This document shows positions 8,166-18,246 of a stretch of 42,725 nucleotides of DNA, piece after piece. How positions within the stretch are numbered: the stretch's first letter is position 1; each line of letters starts with the position of its first letter. The DNA is taken from assembly GCA_036940085.1 (NCBI GenBank), contig JALLBK010000444.1, positions 1-42,725 on the forward strand, read 5' to 3'. Both the position numbers and the translations under genes were made by a program. The notes beneath the pieces were generated by a model, which was given only the letters and a program-made list of their open reading frames with translations, had not been told where the DNA came from and did not search any database. The DNA comes from Discostella pseudostelligera. Its lineage: Eukaryota; Bacillariophyta; Thalassiosirophyceae; Thalassiosirales; Thalassiosiraceae.

Positions 8166-10805
8166 CTACAAATCTCTTCCTGAAGCTCCGTACTCCACAA
8201 GGAGGCCGGGCCGTGGGATTACAGGCGGTGATTTTACAACATGATCTCTAGTCCATGATTCTTCTTTCTGCTTCCGCGTCTTCTTCGGCTTCTCGAACGT
8301 TGCCCTTTGCCTTGACGCCATATCTGTCTGGGCAACATGCCGAGTCCACTCCCTTGGTAATTCTTGTAAAGTAACTGAATGCGGTTTGCGAGACCGTCTT
8401 AGTGGCTCATCGTATCCACATTCCGCAAGTAGTGGTAAGAATGCGCGAGGTGGGATACAGCGTCTGATTTCATCAAGGCACATGCCTCCAACTAACCCTT
8501 CTTCGCAGCATGAGGCGAAAATTTTTGATGCAATTGCATTTCTTTGTTCTCCGGGTGGCATAAGATTCGCGCATGCCTTCAGCATGTGACCATATGATAC
8601 TGCATCAGGCGAAACATATTTGCTCTGTTTCATTTGGTTGAATGTTTCAACTGCCACCGAAAGGGCCTGTCGTCTTTCTGCTTCGCTCCCTCGAGCTGAA
8701 AACGCAGCTGCATTCAATACAGTGTTGTAGCAGATAACATTTGGTCTTGTGTCATTACTTCCATCAACTTCGTGTAGATCTACCATCGCCTGTAAGATTG
8801 CGCTACACTTCTTCGCTTTGAACTGAACAACTTCTGATTTTGCCAATGCATTCAACACACTGGAGAAAGTGACCGCGTCAGGGGAGACTGTTGCAAACGT
8901 GTCTGATTTGTAATATTTGATCATTCTTAGCAGCAATGCTTCTGAACGCAATGCCGACTCGGGAAGTTGGCTTTTAGCCCACGAATTGATTACCGTGTTG
9001 TATGATAGGCGATTTGGGCGCACTGTAACAATAGCTACAATCGATAAAGACTAGTGAGAGGTCTTGTTCTCGATGCATCAAACTCGCTGCAACGTAGTAC
9101 AGAGGTTGTATCTTGCTTACCGCCACTCCTTTTAGGATATTGTGGATTCTTTTCCAGATTAGAAAGAACTTCTTCGGCCTTTAATGGAGCATCTTGACGA
9201 ACAGAGTTGCACCACGCTTTGATACACGTGTTGAACGTTATTGTATCAGGGCGGACGTCGTACTTATCCATCTTTGACAAAGTCTCCATTCTACGAAGAA
9301 GAGCTTCTGCCTTTTCGCCTGCATTAGGACTACCACTTCGTGCCCTAAAGAACATAGACAATGTCGTCAATTACATGAACGTGGAAAGTGTAAGCACAAG
9401 GCTGCGAGGCTTACCAGGCATCAATAACACTGTTGAAGACAACATTGTTGGGCTTCAATTCCTCTGCATACTGGTAACAGTCACCCCGAGACAAAACTTC
9501 GTCATAATCATCAAAGAGCCTATTCAATATACTCTCCGTGTGTTGAGCTGCTGTGGCAGTTCCGCATTTTGCCCAAGCCGAAATTGCAATTGAATACGAA
9601 TGAATTGTGGGCTTGACGAACTGACCGAATTCCTTCAGGTATTCCATTCTCTCCAAAATGGCGGTGGCTTTTGCTGCGGCTTCCACATTCCCAATGTTTG
9701 CGTACGTTGACATGACAGCATTCATCATTTGTGCAGTAGGTGATACGCCTAATCCAGAGTTTGCCTGGAGCAGACGGTCGATGACATCTTCGGCACGCTT
9801 GGTTGCATCAAGTGTCCCACTTTTTGCATAGGCGTCAATCAGCAGAGTGTATTGAATTGGTCCGGGGAGGTAGTTATCGTCATTTTCTTGCTTGGCAATT
9901 TCCTCCAAAGCATGTATCATCTCCTCGGCTTTTGTTGCAGCACTTGGATCATTAGATTTGATTAATTCTCTCACTTCCTGCATCTTCCAAAACTTTTTCC
10001 TTCTAGCACGTCGAGCAGAAGCACTCTCCCCCGAAGACCATTCATCATCAAGATGGTTGCTGTTGTCATTTTCTTCGTCATTTGGCGGAGAAGGTGATTG
10101 ATCGTCTCCATTGTCTTCGTCTTCCTCTTCGTAACCCATTAAATCATCTAATGTATCCGCGAGCGTCGACCTACTCCTCACTATTATTGATGGAGATCTG
10201 TCAATAGCATCTCTTGCTTGTTCAGTGATTTGAATTGCATTATTCCCCATGGAACTATCATATTTCTTATCCGAATGTGCAGATTGTAGCCTTTCCATGA
10301 GTTCAGCCTTGCGCCCTCCGACCGGAAGTCCCAATTCTCTGAGCCGCTCTTTTAGAACTGGGACAGTTAATAAATTTAGGTCCTCGCTGATTGATTCGTT
10401 GCTACCGATGCCAGTAGAAGAGACGGCTTCAATCTCCATATCTTCTCCTCCTTGGCCAATTAGTACTGAATTCGAAAGCAAGTAATGATGATGCAATCTC
10501 TCAATCAGCTCATTTTTCCTCCCATCGACGGATAAATTTAGTTGTCTCAATTTCTCCTTCAACTCCAACACCGTCAATTTGGATAAATTTTCCACTCCAC
10601 TCGAATCATCCAACTGTTCATTCGCTGCAAATGCTACTCTGAACCTTCTGCCAAGAGACGTTTTCCCGATAAAATCGTCTCTGAATACACATGATGATGA
10701 CGATGACGATGGCGTAGGCGTAGCTGACATCGGCCGGATGTCAGTGAAGGCACTAGACACTGACGACACAGCAAAAGCGTGTAGAAGTACAATTGAGGAT
10801 CGCAT
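8166..10805 (-). CDS. PPR-repeat protein with two SAP domains, probably plastid-targeted
   Basis: Three exons, complement of 9415-10805, 9121-9344 and 8166-9022, encode 823 residues. The introns are 9345-9414 (70 nt, GTAAGC) and 9023-9120 (98 nt, GTAAGC). Junctions restore VIDAWARSGSP and RSGVRPNRLSYN, both inside PPR repeats. Residues 1-19 are a signal peptide followed by SSA|FTD and a Ser/Thr/Arg-rich stretch, the diatom plastid-type bipartite presequence. SAP-like helix-extended-helix DNA/RNA-binding modules lie at about 74-108 and 143-177; each has the LTVxxLKExLRxLxLxV pattern and then GRKxELxERL. An acidic linker and basic patch follow, then PPR motifs from about residue 305 to 745, for example NTVINSWAKS and NTCIKAWCNS. 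PPR proteins bind organellar transcripts. Three E2F-like elements lie 180-230 bp upstream. It converges on the fusion gene with a 127-bp gap. Confidence 0.88.
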
Positions 10806-10986
10806 GGCTTGTGATCAATGTTTCAATTACTCATCCCTCGGGCCTGATTCCCCCATCATCAATCGCTGGTGTTGGCATTTGGCATAGCATAGGGCATAGG
10901 CGATGCAGCAGTTGCAAATGAATAAGCAGCCGACCGTATGAGAAGTAGGAGATCGTATGAGTTTGTGTTGAAGTTAAGTGCGGATA

Positions 10987-11036
10987 TTGGCGGGAAGCTA
11001 GATTGTTGGCGGGAAGAGCAGATATTTGGCGGGAAA
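10987..11036 (+). promoter_or_regulatory. Triple E2F-like element upstream of the PPR gene
   Basis: TTGGCGGGAA occurs at 10987-10996 and 11006-11015, and TTTGGCGGGAAA at 11025-11036, spaced exactly 19 bp apart start to start. The third copy fits the E2F/DP consensus TTTSSCGCSAAA except for one base. They are 180-230 bp upstream of the PPR start at 10805. Binding is inferred. Confidence 0.6.
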
Positions 11037-11308
11037 ATGATTTTGGATGGAGGCAAGGATCCACGTGGATGTAATGTTGACCTCTCTGCATGCAGAATGC
11101 AGCGACCAGCTAGGTAGAGAGAGAGCAACCAAGTCGCAACCATGGCTGTTCTGTACATATTATTGAGCCTAAGGCAGAATGATGGCTGTTCACCATGAGC
11201 TGCAAAATAAGGCTTGAGAAATACTATCTCCATACAGTATTTTCAACAATTTTTCAACAACTGCTTCTCTACTTCGATGGACGGTGCAACGTACATCATT
11301 CTCTCGCT
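11037..11308. other. Spacer between esterase 3' end and PPR promoter
   Basis: No gene is supported here. A GCATGCAGAATGCAG stretch and two frames on the minus strand overlap the E2F-like cluster, but their translations look random. Confidence 0.4.
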
Positions 11309-13189
11309 TCAACGTGCGCCCGAGAACAAGAATCTCACTGTTAGAAAAGCAATCATGGCTGGAAACACCACCGATGATGTCTGCTCCAGAGTTGCCGCAT
11401 TACTAGTCATTGGTCGCACAACCGTAGGACTGCTACTCATAGGAGCAATGCTAACTATGGGCTCATTCGAATTCTCCAGAAAGATAGTGCCACTGCTGGT
11501 GGGTGGCGACGAAACATTCTCCAGAACGATAATGCTACTGCTGGTGGGTGGTGACGAAACAGGTTGCTGCGACGGAGCATTAGTAAGTTGTACAGTGGGT
11601 GTTTCCGACGATATATCGTCTTGCAATATTGTCGATCCCCATTCTTCAAGCGACGAAACATTTTCCGGATTCGTAGCGCTATTGCTGGTGGGTGGTGATG
11701 AAACATTCTCCAAATTGATAATGCCATCGCTGGTGGGTGACGACGATACAGGTTGCTGCGACGGAGCATTAGTAGATTGTACAGTGGATGATTCCGACGA
11801 TAGGTCGTCTTGCAATATAGTCGATACCCATTCTTCAAATCCTGTGTACTCTAAAGGTACATTCTGCCGATTCAAGATGAAATTTAACAAGTGAATAGTT
11901 TGTTGGTCCTATTTTTCTCTGAAGAAATATCACAAGAATTGTCTCGAACATCATTCACTTACCAAACCATAACTGCAATGTTCCGTCCCCTCCATAAAAT
12001 ACACATGAAAGTTGCTATGACCAACACCCGCAAGTTCGACGCTGTTCTCCAATTCGGTCAGCCACTGAGATTGCAAATCATCATCGCTCAATCCTCGATG
12101 CGAATTTGTGAAAGTTATACCATGGTCCATCGTGGGAGTATACCCACCTACCGCCAATGACAAAGACCTCAACCTTCGGCCACCATCATCTGCCAACAAC
12201 TCCATAAGCGACATTCCACTCATCATCTCATAATAAAATTGTGAAACTTCATCAGCATCATGAAATGTATACACCAAATCATCGTTACTCTTGCTCCGAT
12301 CCAACACATGATCGAGAATGGAAACTGAAAAATCCGTCTGATCCTTCACGGCCTCAAAATCAAAGTCAATCTTTTCCATAATTGTGTTCAAATTCCAATT
12401 GGAAATGTAGTTGTCAAGAAAGTATTCGGGGGTTAAGAAGACGGAGGAATCGGCAATGACATCAATGGGCACATTGACCCCACCACCATCACCACTACTA
12501 GCACTCGTTGTTGTCGATGATGAAGAGGAGGAAGAAGAATCAGCGTTCTGATAATGACGATTGATCAAATCATACACCACCGGCAAAGGCGTGGCACCCG
12601 CCGAACATCCCGTGAGTACAATATGCTCCGGCTTTGGATAATTCTCAAATATCCACAATAATGTACGATACAAATTATGTGAACCAACATGCGCGACACC
12701 ATATTCGGTGGATGCAGCGTCCCCCAAATGAATGTCTTGGGTACAGTAGGGTAAAAGAATGTAATTGTACGTGGTGAAATCAATGTCGGCAATGGTTTTG
12801 GAGCACAAAGTGTCCAGGGAGGCAAAGGATGCACAGCTAGCCCCAACAAAGGGGTTGAGTAATGTGGGAAAAGCAAGTTGAGACGATTGTAAGGTGCAGG
12901 TGATGCTATCCCAGCAGGCTCCGCCTCCACTCAATTCAATGACGATCTTCTCTCCATTATCGTCGGCGGCGGCGGCAGGACGAGTAACAAAGAAGGAGTA
13001 ATTCGAATTGTCTCCACAACGCGGCTGGCCTAATGGAAGAGTAGTTCCGTCATCGGAATCTTGTTGCAGTCCTGGACAGAGTTTGTAGAATTGATTGTAT
13101 TCCAAGGAAGATAGACTGGTGAGCTCGGCCGGGAGAGTGTCGGCATCGCAGAACTCGTAGGTGATGACGGGGGTGGTGGATGAAGACAT
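11309..13189 (-). CDS. Pectinacetylesterase/Notum-family serine esterase with mucin-like C-terminal tail
   Basis: Two exons, complement of 11963-13189 and 11309-11863, encode 593 residues. The 99-nt intron 11864-11962 (GTAAGT...GGCAG) joins in phase 0 to give HCSYGLNVPLEY. The esterase part has the SGGGACW oxyanion loop, the nucleophile S196 in GCSAGA, D247 in VIADSSVF and H404 in EHCSYG, which matches the Ser-Asp-His triad of carboxylesterase family CE13 (pectinacetylesterase, Notum). A Gly/Ser insertion sits near residue 215. The second exon adds a Ser/Thr/Pro stalk with two related repeats of about 60 residues (STILQDD, TNAPSQQPVSS, ENVSSPPTS) and ends in a hydrophobic stretch VVFPAMIAFLTVRFLF, possibly a membrane or GPI anchor. 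No signal peptide is visible at the chosen ATG, so an upstream exon may be missing: an acceptor-like TTGTAG lies 15 bp before it. The substrate is unknown. Confidence 0.82.
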
Positions 13190-13589
13190 TATATCGTTCT
13201 CCGCTACAATAAGGTGACTAGGATTAGAGTGTTTATTTCAATTGATGTATGCTATCGAGAGAGGGAGAGTATTGGGTTTGTGGTTACGGATATTATGGTC
13301 TTGGTTATTATTATGGCATGGCGAATCGTTACCATCGTCATTGTCATCTTGGTCGTCGTCGTCGGTGTTTGCTATTGCGTTGGCTGGTTGCGAATATCTG
13401 TATCTGTGATGGGGTGAATGGGCTCACCAGCACCTGCCTTCCTAAAGCCGCTGAGAAGGGCGCAATAAAAAGCTAAGATAGACTGCACCGTCTGTATGAG
13501 TTCCTATGTCAAAATTGATCTTGTTTGCATTCGTACGTCGTCATACACTTTCGTACAGATTCCTATGTGGTAGTAGCACTGACTATTTA

Positions 13590-13640
13590 TTTGGCGGGAA
13601 GACAGTGAGTCAGCGTACCGCCGAAATATGTGGCGGGAGA
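13590..13640 (+). promoter_or_regulatory. E2F-like elements upstream of the WS/DGAT gene
   Basis: TTTGGCGGGAA at 13590-13600 and TGGCGGGAGA at 13631-13640 lie 44-94 bp upstream of the acyltransferase ATG at 13684 and about 400 bp upstream of the divergent esterase. The rest of 13190-13589 shows no gene; it contains a (GTC)n-like stretch at about 13337-13365. Confidence 0.55.
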
Positions 13641-13683
13641 GAGGTCATTGAAATCCAAATCCGAAATCCGGCCGACCACAACC

Positions 13684-15858
13684 ATGGCGCCCTCGATTGC
13701 GTCCATGATGGGGCATCAAGTCCTCTTCCCCGCAGCGGCAGCAATTATTAGTTCATGGTCCTCCTCCTCCTCCTCCTACCGCTCTTTTCTCAATGACGAA
13801 ATTGATGGCAATTTTCTCCGGTCCTTCTTCGGCGTGTCATCGTCGACGTCCACGACGACGACGACCCTCTGCGAGGGGGCGACACCATCACCACCCCCAC
13901 CAACACTGTTAGTACCCAACAGACCATCGCCGCTGCCAAGACCACAACATGGAAGCATATTTGCACCACCTCTTCCCGAAACTATTCTACGGCGTAAAAT
14001 GACAGCCGTCGGTCGCTTCTCACTCAAGTCGGAAACGGAGCACAATCGTTCCATACCCACTTTTTTCTTGGCACTGTCGGGAGAAAAGATTAGTAATACC
14101 CAAATGGATTCATCAGTGATCACGAACCCCTCTCGCCATCTAGCATCAAAATTAGCCACTGGGATGAACACGTCTATGCACAAGGCTGCTTCTTCTTCAT
14201 CATCATCATTGCGATCGAATCAAAACAATATATTTACCGTATCTGATTTTGAGGAGGCATGGCTCTCCCAAGATATGCCCTCGCGTCATCCACGATTTCA
14301 TTCAACTGTGTGTCCCCAACAGCATTATTTTGAGGAGAAGCATCATATTCTACCATCATCATCGCCCGCAGCTTCTTCGTCTGAAGTCAATCAGCATGAC
14401 AAAGATGTTCCTGCCGAAGATCCAATTTTACAAATCAAGGCCGAACTACACAATCATGCATCCGAAACAATGCACTACTCCATCTATCGACATGACTTAC
14501 GCAATCGTCTCGAACACATGCTCACCAGTCCCATGAACGTGTCCGAGAAATTATGGGAGGTGCAGATCTCCAATGGTAAACTTGGATCCAGTGGTGCCAT
14601 TAGTCGAGCCAAGGTGGATGCCATTCTCAAGAAGATGAATCAGTCTTTTTCAGACAAGAGGAATGATGATGATGATGATGATGATGTAGATAATGGGAAA
14701 AAGGAATCGGGTGTGTGGTGGAATACTAACATCCATCGTGCCACTCCGGATGAGAAGAATACAATCCCCATGGAATCGGTCCTACTCTTCCGCTCCCATC
14801 ATGCCTTGGCCGATGGTGCATCGATCATGGCGGCTTTATCTGACTTGTGTGATGAGGCTGAGGAGATACGAGCGGAGATACAATTGAAATTGAACAGGTG
14901 GAAGCATCGAGGAAAAGGCCAACCCAAGAGTTTCTTTCGTCGACTATTGTCACGAATATTGCGTCTATTGAAGATTTGCGCATGGATAACATTTGGGACA
15001 TTGCATGCATTGCTCTATCAAGGGTATTTGCAAATTACTACTCCACGAAATCCATTTGATGCAGTGCGACGGGATGCGGAACGGAAAGGATTGACCTTGC
15101 ATGGTAGATCCATCTCATGGTGTGATGCTGCTCCATTAGAAGAGGTCAAGCAGATTGCAAAAGTGATAAGCAATGCCAAGGGGATGGAAATTACAGTGAA
15201 TGATTTGTTCGTTAGCTGTGTAACTTCGGCTGTGACACGACAACTTATCGAGCATGAAGAATTTATGTCCCCGATAGATGCGCACAAGCGTAAATTTGCC
15301 GTACCAAGCATTAATGTGGTCGTGCCGGTACATCTACGCGGTGGTGTTCTCCTACCAGGCGAGTCTGTGGGGAATAATATTGGTGCATTTGTTACGCGTT
15401 GTCCGGGAGAAATGAACCATGATGCTGTTGGGGGTGGCATTGATCCATGTCCGACCGAACGTCTTGTTAAAGTGCACAGGTCATTGTTGTATTCGAAACG
15501 CAGTCCCGCTCCATATGTATCCCATTACTTTGCCAAGTTCTGTTCCACATATCTTCCCGATGGAGTCACTCAACGAATATTCCAGTGTGCCAATGCCAAT
15601 GCAGCCGTGGTGGTATCGAACACTCGGGGATATGATAAGAAGATGCACATTAAAGGAATGACGGTGGAGTCTGCGGCGGGATTCTTGCCATTGCCACCAG
15701 GCATACCCATTGGGGTGGTGGTTCAGAGCTATGCAGGTGTGGTGTCACTGTCGGTGACGGCGGAGAAGTGGGCTGTGCCGGATGCGGATAAGTTCTTACG
15801 TTGGGTTTTGGATGAGTATCAAAGATTGCATGAGGCCGCGGCAAGAGTGCAAGGTTAA
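13684..15858 (+). CDS. Wax ester synthase/diacylglycerol acyltransferase (WS/DGAT family)
   Basis: 724 residues from the ATG at 13684 (CAACCATGGCG, a strong context); the frame is open upstream but only from a GTG. The family makes wax esters or triacylglycerol from acyl-CoA at the ER. The active-site HHxxxDG is intact as HHALADG, residues 372-378. Downstream are VPVHLRGG and NNIGAFVTRCP and the C-terminal DUF1298-type block with SAAGFLPLPPG, VVQSYAGVVSLSVTAE and DADKFLRWVLDEY. A hydrophobic helix lies at about 435-455 after RLLSRILRLLKICAW. The N-terminus is long and low-complexity (about 200 residues of Ser, Thr and Pro), and an Asp run of about ten residues, encoded by GAT repeats at 14662-14686, interrupts the region before HHxxxDG. 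The first Ala/Ser-rich hydrophobic segment (residues 10-25) may be a targeting signal. Confidence 0.85.
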   Translation: MAPSIASMMGHQVLFPAAAAIISSWSSSSSSYRSFLNDEIDGNFLRSFFGVSSSTSTTTTTLCEGATPSPPPPTLLVPNRPSPLPRPQHGSIFAPPLPETILRRKMTAVGRFSLKSETEHNRSIPTFFLALSGEKISNTQMDSSVITNPSRHLASKLATGMNTSMHKAASSSSSSLRSNQNNIFTVSDFEEAWLSQDMPSRHPRFHSTVCPQQHYFEEKHHILPSSSPAASSSEVNQHDKDVPAEDPILQIKAELHNHASETMHYSIYRHDLRNRLEHMLTSPMNVSEKLWEVQISNGKLGSSGAISRAKVDAILKKMNQSFSDKRNDDDDDDDVDNGKKESGVWWNTNIHRATPDEKNTIPMESVLLFRSHHALADGASIMAALSDLCDEAEEIRAEIQLKLNRWKHRGKGQPKSFFRRLLSRILRLLKICAWITFGTLHALLYQGYLQITTPRNPFDAVRRDAERKGLTLHGRSISWCDAAPLEEVKQIAKVISNAKGMEITVNDLFVSCVTSAVTRQLIEHEEFMSPIDAHKRKFAVPSINVVVPVHLRGGVLLPGESVGNNIGAFVTRCPGEMNHDAVGGGIDPCPTERLVKVHRSLLYSKRSPAPYVSHYFAKFCSTYLPDGVTQRIFQCANANAAVVVSNTRGYDKKMHIKGMTVESAAGFLPLPPGIPIGVVVQSYAGVVSLSVTAEKWAVPDADKFLRWVLDEYQRLHEAAARVQG

Positions 15859-16076
15859 TTGTATTGTGACTTCTATTTGGCTTAGAGATTCTAATCGTAA
15901 AATACTCAGTAATCCAAGTAGGAGACATATATCTACCATAGGTTGGTGTGCGGTTGATGCTGGCTGCTTCGCATGGACACTCTCAAATCCAGATATCACG
16001 ATTTATAATCACTCCTCAATCATTCTTTTGACATTGACGACGTTTGTCTGCAATAGGTAGGTGTAGATGAAGATAT
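15859..16076. other. Convergent spacer
   Basis: A 218-bp gap between the acyltransferase stop and the stop of the first MATE copy. I see nothing in it beyond presumed 3' untranslated sequence. Confidence 0.5.
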
Positions 16077-17704
16077 TTAATTACTCAATTCGTTACATAT
16101 TGTAGCAAAATAGTACCCATTGAAGACTTCTGAGCCCCCATTTGGATCACTGGTTTCACGTGGCCTAATAAAAGTTGACAATCTCTTAAGAGTTTTTCTT
16201 GACTCGTAGTTCCAATCTACTCGTCGCAAATACCAAACTCCGATTGAGCCAGACACATAGATTCCGATCGCCATTCCCCACCTACAGCAATGACATGATT
16301 AACAAAACGCTCAGCCCTGATCCTGCCTAACGAAATATATACACGCAGTAAACGATCTACTCACCAAAATCCGAATACGCCCAAGCCAGCTACGAAAGCA
16401 AACATTGATCCGATCGGGAGAGCGAGGATCCAAAATCCTAAAATGTTGAGCAGAAGGATAATTCTTTGTCTGCCCAGACCTCTGAGTACACCAGCTGTAC
16501 ATGCCTGAATTACATCCCCAACCATAAACACAAAAGCTATCGGTATCAAATGCGAGACAAGATGCGCAACATCATCATCACTACTAAACAAGTTGCCTAA
16601 TTGATCTCTGCATGGCACTAAAATAGCAATCAATACTGCCTGCACAGCGACATTGATGATGAACGAAGTGTGTGCTGATCGTTGGGCGTCTAGTGGCTTT
16701 TGCTCGCCGACAAGTTGGCCGACACGAATGGATGCTGCAATGCTGACAGCATATGCAAAACTCATGTAGAAGAAGGAAGAAATGGCCAACGTAATCAAGT
16801 GTGCATCAAGAGCTACCGTACCCAATAATCCAGCCAAGATGGTTGTAATCTCAAATGACCAGACTCCGCTGAGTAACTTAGCGATCCCGATATTGCTAAC
16901 TTCCAAAACGGTTTCAGTACTGAATACTTCATGTTCACTCTCGAAAATACTGGCCACGTATCCTTCAATGACTGCTTGTTCAGGAACATGTACAGACAGA
17001 TGATGAGGAGCTCCGCAAGCCTAGTCAACGACGTTGCCCATGGTGCACCCACAAGTCCCCCCCCCCCCACGCCATATATCAGTCCCCAGTTGAACAATGC
17101 ATTGATTGCATTGGCAAGCACGCCAATCCATACACCTGGTCCGAGTAAATTCTGAGTTTGCAAATACTTCATCAGCACCTTGAACAAATGATAGAGGGAA
17201 AAATCCGGGTATCAATCGATACGAAAATTCTCCAGCAGCATCTGCCAAGTCCGAATCCTGTCCGAATAGTTTCATACATGGTGCGCAAAGAGCCATGGCT
17301 CCAGACATAAGAATGGTAGTAAAGATGGTGATAACAAGTGAATTTCCCGTCCATATTGCATAATTGTCGAGTTGGTTCGCTCCATAACATTGAGACAAAA
17401 ATGTGTCGGTAGCTGTCTGAATGCCTAACATGGACGCATGCCACAAATCGAACCAAACTGTGGCAAGGGCGGCAGCAGCCAGGGCATCTTTGCCCAGATT
17501 ACCCACGAATGCGACGTCAACTACGGGCAAGCTATTTTGGAAGACGTCGGTTAGGATGATGGGATAGGTCGATTTAGACAAATCCATCAGATGCTGCCGG
17601 TAGGAAAGACAATCCAGCGGTGATTGTTCTTTCGCTGACACTGATGCAATTATGCTGTCCGTAGGAGGGAGGCCATCGTCATGTGTTATCTCTGCATTCT
17701 GCAT
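16077..17704 (-). pseudogene. MATE-family efflux transporter, copy 1, with two compensating frameshifts
   Basis: Complement of 16365-17704 and 16077-16281, with an 83-nt intron 16282-16364 (GTGAGT...TGTAG) that joins to GFWWGMAIGIYV. The total of 515 codons is divisible by three, but the frame is broken twice relative to copy 2. One extra base lies near 17190 (after GFFPL) and one base is missing near 16862 (before WSFEITT). Between them the correct reading continues for about 110 codons without a stop in the shifted frame, including the second-half MATE signature. A run of twelve C at 17057-17068 replaces a mixed sequence in copy 2 but is in frame. MATE proteins are 12-helix H+ or Na+ antiporters. 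The locus may be a young pseudogene or carry assembly errors. The C-terminal tail after DWNYES differs from copy 2. Confidence 0.75.
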
Positions 17705-18055
17705 TCTCCAAATTCATGATCGTTGAGGAATTGTGATTGTGTTCTCTTGGTGTCCTCTGTGGTGATATTGTACATTGTACCCCAACGTAAGTCCCAAAAG
17801 TCCATACGGGAATTCATCATCAACCGTCAACAAACCGTTATTCAACCTCGTTCGGCCGTCTCTAAAGAGGAGTCGAAGCGGGAGGCTCCATGTCCCATGT
17901 CCATGTCATGGTTCTCGTCTCGGTGATGGTGAATAGTGGTGAATGTTGGACGATGCACAGATGACGGTGGTGGTGACGGGTTTGGCGATACCTATTGGCG
18001 ACAATTGGAAATTACGGGAAGGACAGTGTGGCGATAATGCGGCGATGAAATCGAG

Positions 18056-18073
18056 AGGCGGAAATGGCGGGAA
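18056..18073 (+). promoter_or_regulatory. E2F-like element between MATE copy 1 and the ankyrin-type gene
   Basis: AGGCGGAAATGGCGGGAA occupies 18056-18073 and contains two overlapping GGCGGGAA-type half-sites. It lies 174 bp upstream of the ankyrin-type start and 350 bp upstream of the MATE start in a 542-bp divergent region where no gene is seen. Confidence 0.5.
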
Positions 18074-18246
18074 GAAAGTAGTACCGCTCAGGGCGGGCCC
18101 TGCGAGCTGCGCCACCATCGAACGAGTGTTCGTTCCACCGGCGGCGCCACGGTGAATGGTGAATTTTCATTATCGATCTGGATCGATCTACTAATAGATT
18201 TGAACAGGGCTCTGCCTCGATGTATCACCGCAGATGAATCGCTGCC

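Noticed and set aside
11214..11894. A 226-codon plus-strand frame
   Set aside because: It overlaps the second exon of the esterase, whose splice joins in phase to a recognised family.
13630..13683. An earlier start for the WS/DGAT protein at 13630
   Set aside because: The codon is GTG and lies inside an E2F-like element; the ATG at 13684 has a strong context.
16862..17190. Programmed ribosomal frameshifting in MATE copy 1
   Set aside because: Two opposite shifts would be required and no slippery site is evident; the intact paralogue points to indels.
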